The position numbers and the translations under genes were made by a program. From assembly GCA_030592575.1 (NCBI GenBank), contig JAUVIV010000004.1:1-52083 (forward strand): a stretch of DNA of 52,083 nt. The letters run 5' to 3'. Under the pieces are notes generated by a model. That model was not told the origin of the DNA and ran no database searches. It saw only the letters and a list, made by a program, of their open reading frames with translations. This DNA comes from a bacterium. GTDB lineage: Bacteria > Hydrothermota > UBA3073 > JACQXS01. Below are positions 33,175 through 40,875 of this stretch, one piece after another; positions within the stretch are counted from its first letter, which is position 1, and each line of letters begins with the position of its first letter.

Positions 33175-34374
33175 ATGGAAGAAAAGGGAAGTGCTAGAGA
33201 ATTATTTGATACATTTTTTGGAAAAGCATGGCCTATGTGGGTAGGTGCAATTCTACTGGCAGTTGGTAACATTTGTCTCTTTTTGGTTAAACATCCTTGG
33301 GGAGGTACTGGTTCCTATATTAATTGGGGACAGAATATTTATCAAGGATTAGGTGTGATGTTTGATAATGTAACTCCTATTAGTAAGCATCCTGTAGCAA
33401 CAATGAATTTGTTGGTAGTATTGGGTGCCTTTTGTGCTTCTCTTTTGGCAAGAGAGTTTGCACTTAGAATTCCTTCAGTTGGTGAGTTAAGCAAAGGACT
33501 TATAGGTGGTGTATTTATGGGAATAGGTGCTACAATAGGAGCAGGTTGTACCATAGGAGGTTTCTTTAGTGGATGGTCGGCATTATCCGGAGGAGCTATT
33601 ATTCTTGTTATTGGATTTACGATTGGAATTTTAGTTGCTTTGCGATACTTATTCTGGGAAATGGAAAGATTTCCGAAACTTAGCGGTGGAGGTAAAGCCT
33701 TTTTGTCAGGAGTAGGCAAAAAAGGTGCATGGCAACCATGGGTTGGAATAATTGTATTATTAGTATTGATAATATACAATTGTGTTCGGTTTAGAGACAG
33801 TAATATCCTGACTTGGTTTGCTGTTCTGGGCATCTTGTTTGGAATCATTTGTCAACGATCTCGCTTTTGTATTACAAGAGCACTTCGTGAACCATTTATG
33901 ACGGGGGAATCATCTGCGTCTTCAGGGTTAATGGCTGGCTTACTTGTCGGTATATTAGGTTTTACCATCATAAAGTATATGGGAATAGGTGCTTATACTC
34001 CAATAGCTGCTCGTAAACTTGCAATGGTCTGGATATATCCTAATTTTTGGATTAGAGGACTTGTCGGAGGTTTCATTTTTGGTATTGGAATGACCGTAGC
34101 TGGTGGTTGTGCTGTTGGTACGCTTTGGCGTGCTGGTGAAGGGCAAGTTAAATTATGGTTAGCTGCGATTGCTTATATGCTGGTTGCTCCTCTTTCTAAA
34201 AAATATATTGTTCCTAGTTTTACGTCTTTGCCTGAATGGACACAGAAAAAGGTATTTTTACCAGATTTATTAGGTGGTTACGGTGGTGCTATTGTTTTCT
34301 TTCTTGTGATTATGGCTTTGTGGTATTTATTTGTAAAGTGGAATGAAAAAACAGGGAAATTCTCTGCGATATAA
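33175..34374 (+). CDS. YeeE/YedE-family (TsuA-like) membrane transporter
   Basis: The 399-residue inner-membrane protein has about ten membrane segments in two repeats. Repeat signatures GIGATIGAGCTIGGFFSG (near residue 120) and GIGMTVAGGCAVGTLWR (near 303) and the loop CQRSRFCITRALRE have cysteines where TsuA (YeeE) uses cysteines to hand thiosulfate through the membrane. Family members transport thiosulfate or related sulfur compounds; some linked to selenium are called YedE. The TusA gene ends 18 bases upstream, and periplasmic rhodaneses follow, so thiosulfate or sulfane sulfur import is the likely role. Selenium is less likely, since no selenium genes are nearby. Confidence 0.88.
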   Translation: MEEKGSARELFDTFFGKAWPMWVGAILLAVGNICLFLVKHPWGGTGSYINWGQNIYQGLGVMFDNVTPISKHPVATMNLLVVLGAFCASLLAREFALRIPSVGELSKGLIGGVFMGIGATIGAGCTIGGFFSGWSALSGGAIILVIGFTIGILVALRYLFWEMERFPKLSGGGKAFLSGVGKKGAWQPWVGIIVLLVLIIYNCVRFRDSNILTWFAVLGILFGIICQRSRFCITRALREPFMTGESSASSGLMAGLLVGILGFTIIKYMGIGAYTPIAARKLAMVWIYPNFWIRGLVGGFIFGIGMTVAGGCAVGTLWRAGEGQVKLWLAAIAYMLVAPLSKKYIVPSFTSLPEWTQKKVFLPDLLGGYGGAIVFFLVIMALWYLFVKWNEKTGKFSAI

Positions 34375-34421
34375 GGGAAAATTACATAAAAATGAAAAAT
34401 TATGAAAAAGGAGATAAATCT

Positions 34422-34937
34422 ATGAAGAAATCTCTAATACATTTCTTGTTCATTATTTCGCTGGTATGTTTTGTTGGTTGCGGGGGTGAAGGGCTTAATA
34501 ATTACTCCTCTTTGACATTTGAAAATGTTAAAGAAATGGTAGCAAATGCAAAGAGCGGAATAATTCAAGTTTCGCTACAAGATTTTAAAGCCAGTATAGA
34601 AAATGAAGAAGAATTTATTTTAATAGATGTTCGTGAAGCAGATGAATTTGAAGCCAATTGTATTCCAGGTGCTTTTAATATCCCACGTGGTTTTTTGGAA
34701 TTCAAAATTGCAAGTGAAGATTTTTGGGATATGATGGGGATGTATGTACCTGAAAAAACCGAAGAGATTATTATCTATTGCAAAAAAGGTGGACGAGGTG
34801 TTTTGGCGACGGAATCCCTAACCAGACTCGGATATGAAAATGTTAAAAATATTATCGGTGGTTGGGAAGCATGGGAGATGTGGCCAGAAGTGTGGGAAGA
34901 AAAAGAAGAAAAGAAAGATGAAGGTGGTTGTGGTTAA
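34422..34937 (+). CDS. Rhodanese lipoprotein
   Basis: I place the start at 34422, with AAGGAG eight bases upstream; the protein then begins MKKSLIHFLFIISLVCFVGC, a lipoprotein signal with cysteine 20. The 171-residue product has one rhodanese domain: LIDVREADEFEANCIPGAFN, and active loop IIYCKKGGRGVLA, followed by NIIGGWEAWE. It is probably tethered to the periplasmic face of a membrane, where it binds or transfers sulfane sulfur near the YeeE channel encoded just upstream. The tail is rich in glutamate and lysine. Confidence 0.88.
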   Translation: MKKSLIHFLFIISLVCFVGCGGEGLNNYSSLTFENVKEMVANAKSGIIQVSLQDFKASIENEEEFILIDVREADEFEANCIPGAFNIPRGFLEFKIASEDFWDMMGMYVPEKTEEIIIYCKKGGRGVLATESLTRLGYENVKNIIGGWEAWEMWPEVWEEKEEKKDEGGCG

Positions 34938-34983
34938 TAAAAATTTTATGACACAGAATAGAATATTAAAAGGGAGGTTTGTT

Positions 34984-35934
34984 ATGCGAAAAAAAATAAG
35001 TTGGTTGTATCTATTAGGTGTAGTCGGGATAGTTTTTTTAACTGGTTGTAAAGGAGAAAAATCTGCAGGGACTGCATTTGAGATATTGACTACATATATG
35101 GCTGAGAACAGTATGGATCTGCCAGATATTCTCAATAGTTGGATTACTACTGCGTTTAAGGTTGATTCTGTCGGTACAGATAATTATTATATTATGGATA
35201 TTCGTGCAGATTCAGTTTATCAAAGAGGACATGTTTCGGGTGCAATTCATTCTTCGCTGGGTAATATTTTAACTGATGCAGCAAATGATGGTGGTAAACC
35301 TATTATAGTTGTTTGCTATACTGGGCAAGCTGCTGCTCATGCAATTGTTGCATTGCGATTGAGTGGGTATTCTGATGCAAAAGTATTGAAATTCGGAATG
35401 AGTTCATGGAATGTCGATTTCGATAAGTGGACAAGTAATACTGGTAATACTGCCGTAGGAAATGCTGATTGGAAGACAGATGCAACAGCTACATCAGCAG
35501 GATTTGATTATCCTGAAATTTCTACAAGTGAAATTGATGGTGCAGCAATTCTTGTTGAGCGAGTTAACGCAATGCTTAGTGGTGGATTCAAAGGCATTGC
35601 AGCTGATACTGTTCTCAATGCAACGGGAAACTATTTTATCAACAATTACTGGGACACAACGGCTGTGAGTAAATATGGTCACCTTGCTGGTGCTTACCGT
35701 ATTAAAGAAAATCTGACTATTGTTGCTGATGGATTTAAATATCTTGATCCAAGCGAAACAATAGTTACTTATTGCTGGACTGGTCAAACATCATCTATAG
35801 TTACGGCATATCTGACAGTTCTTGGCTATGATACAAAGAGTTTGAAATTCGGTACAAATGCAATGATATATTCTCAATTAGAAGATCATAAATGGACAGC
35901 GTCCGGCAGTTATAATTATGAAACCGGACCATAA
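34984..35934 (+). CDS. Lipoprotein with two rhodanese-like domains
   Basis: The ATG at 34984 has a GGGAGG site and gives the lipoprotein signal MRKKISWLYLLGVVGIVFLTGC. The 316-residue protein carries two rhodanese-like domains. Domain 1: YIMDIRADSVYQRGHVSGAIH and loop VVCYTGQAAAHA. Domain 2: GHLAGAYRI and loop TYCWTGQTSSIV. Both active loops have the C-x-TGQ form rather than C-x-x-G-x-R, a known variant in exported rhodaneses, so the sulfur acceptor may differ from that of the other copies. It stands after the single-domain lipoprotein, so the two are likely functional partners. Confidence 0.85.
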   Translation: MRKKISWLYLLGVVGIVFLTGCKGEKSAGTAFEILTTYMAENSMDLPDILNSWITTAFKVDSVGTDNYYIMDIRADSVYQRGHVSGAIHSSLGNILTDAANDGGKPIIVVCYTGQAAAHAIVALRLSGYSDAKVLKFGMSSWNVDFDKWTSNTGNTAVGNADWKTDATATSAGFDYPEISTSEIDGAAILVERVNAMLSGGFKGIAADTVLNATGNYFINNYWDTTAVSKYGHLAGAYRIKENLTIVADGFKYLDPSETIVTYCWTGQTSSIVTAYLTVLGYDTKSLKFGTNAMIYSQLEDHKWTASGSYNYETGP

Positions 35935-35968
35935 CAGCGGTTAATAATATTTAAGAAAGGAGAAAAAA

Positions 35969-37003
35969 ATGCGAAAAATAATTTCAATAGCAGGTATGTT
36001 TTTCCTCATTTGCGTAATCTCTGGTGAAGTTAGGGGACAGGGTTGTATGGACGCAGGTGATGAAGAAGGAGTTTCGGTAAAAGGATTTTTCCAACCTCAA
36101 TTTGAATACAAACAGGAAACCGATGAATTTACTTTCACATTCAATCGGGCAAGAGTTGGATTCGTTGGAAATATTCCATATGATGTGAACTATTATTTGT
36201 TCATTGAGTGTAGTCCATTCAAGACAGAATCACCTTATCTATTAGATGCTTTTATCACGTACTCTCGTTTTGCTCCATACTCCAAAATTTCAATGGGGCA
36301 ATTCAAATCACCGTTTAGTTTAGAATTAAATACCTCTTGTGCCGGATTGCATACAATCCTTCGTTCCAAAGTTGTAAGTAATTTAGCAAGTCCTGGACGT
36401 GATATTGGAATAATGCTCACGGGAGGATGTAAAAAAATACTCTCTTATAATTTTGCTTTGATGAATGGCACTGGTAACGGGGTCAAAGACGATAATAAAG
36501 GGAAAGATATAGCAGGAAGGATAGTTCTATCTCCTGTAAAATTCGTTAGCGTAGGTGGTAGTTTTAGATATGGAAAAGCAAAGCCTGCAATAGCAGATGC
36601 AGAAGAGGATGAAAAAACCAGATGTGGAGGAGAATTACAACTCAAGTATGCCGATTTCTTAATTCAGGGTGAATATATTTATGGAAAAGATGTGGGGTCA
36701 TATACCACAGGCGGTGGTTGTGGCGATCCTGTTGAAGTTCATCAAGGTACTGTAGAGAGAAATGGTCTTTTTGTACAGGGAATGTATATGACTCCTTGGA
36801 ATCTTCAACCTGTGGTAAAATACGAGTCCTGGAGCTCAGATATGGATATAGAAAAAAATAAAGAGCAGATAACTACTTTTGGATTAAATTATTTCCTCAA
36901 TGATTGGACGAGGATTCAGATTAACTACCTTTACTGTGCCGAAGCGGATTATGTAGAAACTGATAATGATCAAGTATTGGTGCAAGTTCAGGTGAAGTTT
37001 TAA
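35969..37003 (+). CDS. Outer-membrane porin (OprO/OprP-like) in the sulfur operon
   Basis: The 344-residue protein starts with a signal peptide (MRKIISIAGMFFLICVISGEVRG) and continues as a beta barrel: VKGFFQPQFEYKQET, TFTFNRARVGFVG, KISMGQFKSPFSLEL (family motif), RDIGIMLTGG, ending VQVQVKF. Phosphate-selective porin relatives form trimers with an anion-selective pore. In this operon, anionic sulfur compounds such as thiosulfate would fit. It is related in layout to the porin at 6938. AAAGGAG precedes the ATG, and the next rhodanese starts 15 bases later. Confidence 0.85.
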   Translation: MRKIISIAGMFFLICVISGEVRGQGCMDAGDEEGVSVKGFFQPQFEYKQETDEFTFTFNRARVGFVGNIPYDVNYYLFIECSPFKTESPYLLDAFITYSRFAPYSKISMGQFKSPFSLELNTSCAGLHTILRSKVVSNLASPGRDIGIMLTGGCKKILSYNFALMNGTGNGVKDDNKGKDIAGRIVLSPVKFVSVGGSFRYGKAKPAIADAEEDEKTRCGGELQLKYADFLIQGEYIYGKDVGSYTTGGGCGDPVEVHQGTVERNGLFVQGMYMTPWNLQPVVKYESWSSDMDIEKNKEQITTFGLNYFLNDWTRIQINYLYCAEADYVETDNDQVLVQVQVKF

Positions 37004-37018
37004 AAAGGAGGAAGAAAG

Positions 37019-37885
37019 ATGAGTAAGAATAGAGCAATTATAAGTTTGTTGTTTGTACCTTTTATCCTTTGTCTCCAATCTACATTCGTTTATGGAGATA
37101 CTATTTCTGTCAGTGAGCTTGCCGAAATTATGGATGACAAGAATGTGAGAATCGTGTCTGCCAGAAAATCAAAAGATTATGGTGTTGTGCACCTTAAAAA
37201 TGCAATTAATGTTTGGCACAAAGACCTCTATAAAGCAGGAGATATAAAAGGCTTGATTAAGAGTCCGACAGAACTTGCTAATATATTTGGTAGCAAAGGA
37301 ATAAGCGAGACAAATACAATAGTTGTCTATGATGGTGGAAAAAATAAACTTTCAGGAAGACTATACTGGATTTTCGATTATCTTGGATGTGATGATGTAA
37401 GAATATTGAATGGGCAGTTGAAAAAATGGCGAAAAGGTAGAAAACCTGTTACCAAAGAAGTAAAAAGTTTCTCTTCAGCTACTTTCAATGCTTCTCCTGA
37501 TAAAAATGAGATATGTACTATGAAATACCTGAAAACACATCTTGATGATGCGAATGTAGTTATTGTTGATGTTAGGGATGCTGAAGAGTATGCTGGAAAA
37601 AAAGGTGAAATTGAACGAAAAGGGCATATCCCGGGAGCTATACACTTTGAATACAAAAAAGTCCTTACTGAAAAAGGTATCTTAAAGTCCAAAGCAGAAC
37701 TCAAAAAAATTGTTGAATCTGCTGGTATTACTTCTGACAAGGAAGTAATTTTATACTGTGAGACGAGTGTTCGAGCCGGTATTGTTTATATAGCTCTTAA
37801 ATCTATACTTGAATATTCTAAAGTGAGAATATATGATGGTGCTTACTACGAGTGGTCAGCAGATGTATCTAACTCTGTAAAATAA
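37019..37885 (+). CDS. Exported tandem-domain thiosulfate sulfurtransferase (SseA/YnjE-like)
   Basis: This 288-residue protein has a signal peptide (ISLLFVPFILCLQSTFVYG) and no lipobox cysteine, so it should be soluble in the periplasm. It has two rhodanese domains: the first lacks the catalytic cysteine (IVVYDGGKNKLSGR loop), the second has DVRDAEEYAGK and LYCETSVRAG with active cysteine near residue 247. This design is standard for thiosulfate:cyanide and mercaptopyruvate sulfurtransferases. It probably takes sulfane sulfur from thiosulfate or polysulfide arriving by the porin encoded just upstream. Confidence 0.9.
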   Translation: MSKNRAIISLLFVPFILCLQSTFVYGDTISVSELAEIMDDKNVRIVSARKSKDYGVVHLKNAINVWHKDLYKAGDIKGLIKSPTELANIFGSKGISETNTIVVYDGGKNKLSGRLYWIFDYLGCDDVRILNGQLKKWRKGRKPVTKEVKSFSSATFNASPDKNEICTMKYLKTHLDDANVVIVDVRDAEEYAGKKGEIERKGHIPGAIHFEYKKVLTEKGILKSKAELKKIVESAGITSDKEVILYCETSVRAGIVYIALKSILEYSKVRIYDGAYYEWSADVSNSVK

Positions 37886-37895
37886 ATAAAAGTGA

Positions 37896-37911
37896 AAAAC
37901 TTGGAAGTTTT
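37896..37911 (+). other. Short AT-rich hairpin between genes
   Basis: AAAACTT-GG-AAGTTTT is a perfect 7-base palindrome after the sulfurtransferase stop. It is too weak and lacks a T-run for a confident terminator call. Confidence 0.3.
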
Positions 37912-37954
37912 AAAAATGTTTAGATACTAACAAAAAAATTTAAAAGGAGGTAAA

Positions 37955-38179
37955 ATGGCTACACATACACTTGATGCTTTGGGACTTAAATGTCCTCAAC
38001 CGATTCTTAAAGCAGCAGTTAAGGCTAAAGAACTTCAACCAGGCGATATGTTAGAGATAATAGCAGATTGTCATTCTTTTCCTAATGATATTAAAGCATG
38101 GTGTGAAAAGACAGGTAAAACTTTACTTGTTTGTGCAGATGAAGGTGAAGGGAAATTTAAGGCACAGATACAATTCTAA
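37955..38179 (+). CDS. tusA: TusA-family sulfur carrier (copy 2)
   Basis: The 74-residue protein has the TusA core: DALGLKCPQPILKAAVKA with cysteine in CPQP near residue 13, ADCHSFPNDIKAWCEKTG, and a final beta strand KFKAQIQF. Extra cysteines are at CHSFP near 37 and LLVCADEGE. It has no signal peptide. Sequence differs from copy 1 (CPMP), so the two may serve different partners; this copy lies directly before the second MvhD and HdrA-like genes. AAAAGGAGG precedes the ATG. Confidence 0.93.
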   Translation: MATHTLDALGLKCPQPILKAAVKAKELQPGDMLEIIADCHSFPNDIKAWCEKTGKTLLVCADEGEGKFKAQIQF

Positions 38180-38186
38180 AAAAACT

Positions 38187-38214
38187 GTAGGGGTGATTTA
38201 CGAATTACCCCTAC
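38187..38214. repeat. 28-bp GTAGGGG hairpin repeat, copy 2
   Basis: GTAGGGGT and ACCCCTAC pair over eight bases around a 12-base centre. Compared with the copies at 11086 and 50504, the last arm base is T with A instead of C with G, a compensatory change. It lies between the second tusA and the second mvhD, just 14 bases before the ATG. Confidence 0.7.
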
Positions 38215-38227
38215 AAAATGGATATTT

Positions 38228-38653
38228 ATGGAAAAAGAATTTACACCTAAAATAGTTGGATTTTGCTGTAATTGGTGTACTTATGCTGCAGCAGATCTTG
38301 CCGGAACAAGCAAATTAAAAATGCCGTCTTCTCTTGCGGTTATAAGAGTAATGTGTTCAAGTAGAATAGATCCTACTCTTATCTTAAGAGCTTTCTTGCG
38401 TGGGGCAGATGGAGTATTACTTGCAGGATGTCATCCGGGAGATTGTCACTACGAGAAAGGAAATTACTATGCTCGTAGAAGATTTGTTCTATTAAAGTCA
38501 GTTGTTGAAACATTGGGACTGGATTCGGAAAGATTACAATTATCGTGGATTGGTGCATCAGAGGGACCAAGATTCCAACAAGTAGTAACTAAATTTACGG
38601 AAAAGATAAAAAAAATGGGGCCAAATCCTATGCTTGAAAAAATTTCTTTGTGA
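38228..38653 (+). CDS. mvhD: MvhD/FlpD-type [2Fe-2S] electron-transfer subunit (copy 2)
   Basis: The 141-residue protein has the MvhD motifs: VGFCCNWCTYAAADLAGT, VMCSSRIDP and AGCHPGDCHYEKGNYYARRR. It is 12 bases before the QmoA/HdrA-like gene, the typical pairing in which MvhD hands electrons to an HdrA flavin. Copy 1 and copy 3 lie at 25843 and 44820. The hairpin repeat just upstream may affect its expression. No ribosome site stands out. Confidence 0.92.
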   Translation: MEKEFTPKIVGFCCNWCTYAAADLAGTSKLKMPSSLAVIRVMCSSRIDPTLILRAFLRGADGVLLAGCHPGDCHYEKGNYYARRRFVLLKSVVETLGLDSERLQLSWIGASEGPRFQQVVTKFTEKIKKMGPNPMLEKISL

Positions 38654-38665
38654 GGTAGAGAAAAA

Positions 38666-39937
38666 ATGAACAATAATAATGTCTTGATAATAGGAGCTGG
38701 TGTTGCAGGAATAGAAGCAAGTCTATTGCTTGCCAATGCAGGCAGAAAAGTTTATTTGATTGAGCATACGTCCTATACTGGCGGTAATGTAATAAAGTTT
38801 GAAGAAGTATTTTCAAATATGGAATGTGCTACTTGTATGCTTGCACCAAAGCAACAAGAACTTTTAGCACACGATAATATTGAGCTATTGACACTTAGCG
38901 AAGTATCTGATGTTAAAGGTTCTCTCGGAGATTTTACCGTAAAAGTAGAAAAGAAAGCAAGATATGTAGATATGCAGAACTGTATAGGTTGCAATGCTTG
39001 TTTTGATCCTTGTCCTGTTAGCGTGAAAAATGAGTTTGAAGAAGGACTTTCTGAGAGGAAGGCAATATATATTCCTTGTCTTGGTGCACTTCCAAATGTT
39101 CCTGCAATTGATACGGAAAATTGCTTGAGATTTAAAGGCAAAGATTGTCAATTGTGCAAAGAATCCTGTATGTTTGAGGCAATTGATTTTGACCAGAAAG
39201 ATGAGGAGCTTGAACTCAAAGTTGGAGCTATTATAGTAGCTACAGGATTTAGCTCATTTGATCCTCAAAAGGTTGCTCGTTTCGGATATGGAAAATTTAG
39301 TGGTGTCTATTCTGCTTTTGAATTTGAAAGAATCTTTGCTTCTAACGGTCCCACTGTTGGAGAGATAAAACTTAAGAATGGTAAGCCACCAAAATCTGTT
39401 GCTATTATTCATTGTGTGGGACGAGAAGAGAAAGGTTATTGTAGTACAATTTGTTGTATGAATTCACTTAAATTTGTTCACTATTTGAAAGGAAAACTAT
39501 CGGAAGTTAAGATAGCTGAATTTTATTTTGATTTATGTATTCCTGGCAAGTCTTATCAAAAATTTTATGAAAAAACAAAAACTATGGGAGTAGATATTAT
39601 TCGTACTCAAGATATTAAAGTTACTAACTCTAATGGAACTTTAAAAATAAATTATAGCACTGAAAACCAACCATCAAAAACTGAATACCGAGATGTTGAT
39701 ATGGTAATTCTTTCCTCTGCAATTGAACCAAACAGTGATGCGGAAAAGCTTGCCAATGTTCTTGGCATTTCTCAAGATGAGTACGGATTTTTTGCTGAAA
39801 AGCATTCAGAAATTGCATCTCTGGATACAGAGAAAGATGGAATATTTATTGTAGGGTGTGCACAGAATCCAAAGGATATTCAGGACTCGGTAGCCCAATC
39901 ACAAGCGGCAGTAGGGAAAATATTATCATTATTGTAA
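38666..39937 (+). CDS. HdrA/QmoA-like FAD iron-sulfur protein, short form
   Basis: The 423-residue cytosolic flavoprotein is built as: FAD fold (VLIIGAGVAGIEASL, near residue 5), the HdrA cluster segment with NMECATCMLAPK (near 50), two inserted ferredoxin-like groups (CIGCNACFDPCP near 106, then CLRFKGKDCQLCKESC near 152), the FAD-return motif IIVATGFSSFD, IIHCVGREEKG and FIVGCAQNPKDIQDSV. Size and layout fit QmoA more than archaeal HdrA. It lacks the C-terminal Fe-S domain of the long HdrA at 40876 and has inserted clusters which that one lacks, so the pair are complementary. It probably works with the preceding MvhD. Confidence 0.85.
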   Translation: MNNNNVLIIGAGVAGIEASLLLANAGRKVYLIEHTSYTGGNVIKFEEVFSNMECATCMLAPKQQELLAHDNIELLTLSEVSDVKGSLGDFTVKVEKKARYVDMQNCIGCNACFDPCPVSVKNEFEEGLSERKAIYIPCLGALPNVPAIDTENCLRFKGKDCQLCKESCMFEAIDFDQKDEELELKVGAIIVATGFSSFDPQKVARFGYGKFSGVYSAFEFERIFASNGPTVGEIKLKNGKPPKSVAIIHCVGREEKGYCSTICCMNSLKFVHYLKGKLSEVKIAEFYFDLCIPGKSYQKFYEKTKTMGVDIIRTQDIKVTNSNGTLKINYSTENQPSKTEYRDVDMVILSSAIEPNSDAEKLANVLGISQDEYGFFAEKHSEIASLDTEKDGIFIVGCAQNPKDIQDSVAQSQAAVGKILSLL

Positions 39938-39955
39938 TATAAGATGCTATTCTTA

Positions 39956-39984
39956 TTGACTTTTTTGGTGCGTAGTGATATATT
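39956..39984 (+). promoter_or_regulatory. Candidate promoter for the TPR gene
   Basis: TTGACT (39956-39961), a 17-base spacer and TATATT (39979-39984) lie 40 bases before the TPR protein start. Confidence 0.5.
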
Positions 39985-40024
39985 ATCCGCTTAGGGTGTA
40001 TAAAGATTTAACAAAGAAAAAACA

Positions 40025-40660
40025 ATGGATTTACTTATTACTATAGTTCTTGCTATAGGTATTTTTATTGTACAAGAATGTAGATCGAAAGCACGAGAAC
40101 GAAGATCGAAAACACAAATAATAGAACTTATTTCAGAAAAAATGGTTATGATACGGGACGATCAAAAGTTGGCAGAAGTAGACAAACAATTTGGAAAGTT
40201 TATCGAAGACCAAGGCCCTTCTGACTATATGAAACTTGGAAATAAAGAATATGCTAAAAAGAATTATACAGAGGCAATAAAGTATTATGACGAGGCACTA
40301 AAATTAAAGCAGAAGTATGTTTATGCATGGGTTAGCAAAGGTTATGCATTTCGCAAGCTCAATAAGTATTCGGAAGAACTTAAAGCATATGAGAAGGCAA
40401 TAGAATTAAAAGAATCGAAATCTGAAAATAATCCTGATAGTGCTTGGATATGGGTTCTCAAAGGTTATGCACTTCAGGGACTTGGTCGGTATGGTAAAGC
40501 ACTTAAAGCTTCTAATAAGACGATAGAACTAAAGAAGGATTATGTTGAGGCATGGGTTCTCAAAGGTTATGCACTTGACGGACTCGGTCGGCGTGAGAAA
40601 GCACTTAAAGCCTGGGATAAGGCAAATGAATTAAGAAGTCTCAGAAATAGAAATAAATGA
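40025..40660 (+). CDS. Membrane-anchored tetratricopeptide repeat (TPR) protein
   Basis: This 211-residue protein starts with one membrane segment (MDLLITIVLAIGIFIVQEC), a basic charged linker, and then TPR repeats with the W-x-x-x-G-x-x-x-x-x-L pattern: YMKLGNKEYAKKNYTEAI, AWVSKGYAFRKLNKYSEE, WVLKGYALQGLGRYGKAL, WVLKGYALDGLGRREKAL. The last two repeats are almost identical at DNA level too, a sign of recent duplication. It sits inside the Hdr gene cluster but has its own candidate promoter and is flanked by dispersed repeats, so it may be an insertion. It may act as a scaffold; the client is unknown. Confidence 0.85.
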   Translation: MDLLITIVLAIGIFIVQECRSKARERRSKTQIIELISEKMVMIRDDQKLAEVDKQFGKFIEDQGPSDYMKLGNKEYAKKNYTEAIKYYDEALKLKQKYVYAWVSKGYAFRKLNKYSEELKAYEKAIELKESKSENNPDSAWIWVLKGYALQGLGRYGKALKASNKTIELKKDYVEAWVLKGYALDGLGRREKALKAWDKANELRSLRNRNK

Positions 40661-40683
40661 TTTGAGGAGTTTTGCAAAGGAAA

Positions 40684-40759
40684 TGTCATTCCGAACTCGT
40701 TTCGGAATCTTGAAAGGAAGAAAGTTTTTAAAAGATGCTGAAATAAATTCAGTATGACA
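40684..40759. repeat. Dispersed repeat with two inner hairpins
   Basis: TGTCAT (40684) and ATGACA (40754) form outer arms. Inside are ATTCCGAA-CTCGT-TTCGGAAT (40688-40708) and CTGAA-ATAAA-TTCAG (40738-40752). This is the same general family as the TGTCATTC words at 11034 and within the gene at 42552. Confidence 0.65.
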
Positions 40760-40807
40760 CTTGTGAAGTTTTATGAACGACTTATACCGAAGGATAAATA
40801 AGTCAAA

Positions 40808-40862
40808 GGGTAGGTTGAAGCTTCTGCTTCAACTTGATGAGAGCAAGGGCTCTTATCTACCC
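40808..40862. repeat. Three-way-junction-type composite palindrome before the HdrA gene
   Basis: Outer stem GGGTAG (40808-40813) with CTACCC (40857-40862). Inside: GTTGAAGC-TTCT-GCTTCAAC (40814-40833, perfect) and GAGAGC-AAGG-GCTCTT (40839-40854). The first hairpin is repeated at 50387-50406. The element ends 13 bases before the HdrA start codon, so in RNA it would sit at the edge of the ribosome site. Confidence 0.7.
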
Positions 40863-40875
40863 AGCAGGCGATAAA

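Noticed and set aside
33175-34374. Selenium transporter reading of the YeeE/YedE protein
   Set aside because: No SelD, SelA or SelB gene and no selenoprotein motif is seen in the window. TusA, DsrE and rhodaneses favour thiosulfate or sulfane sulfur.
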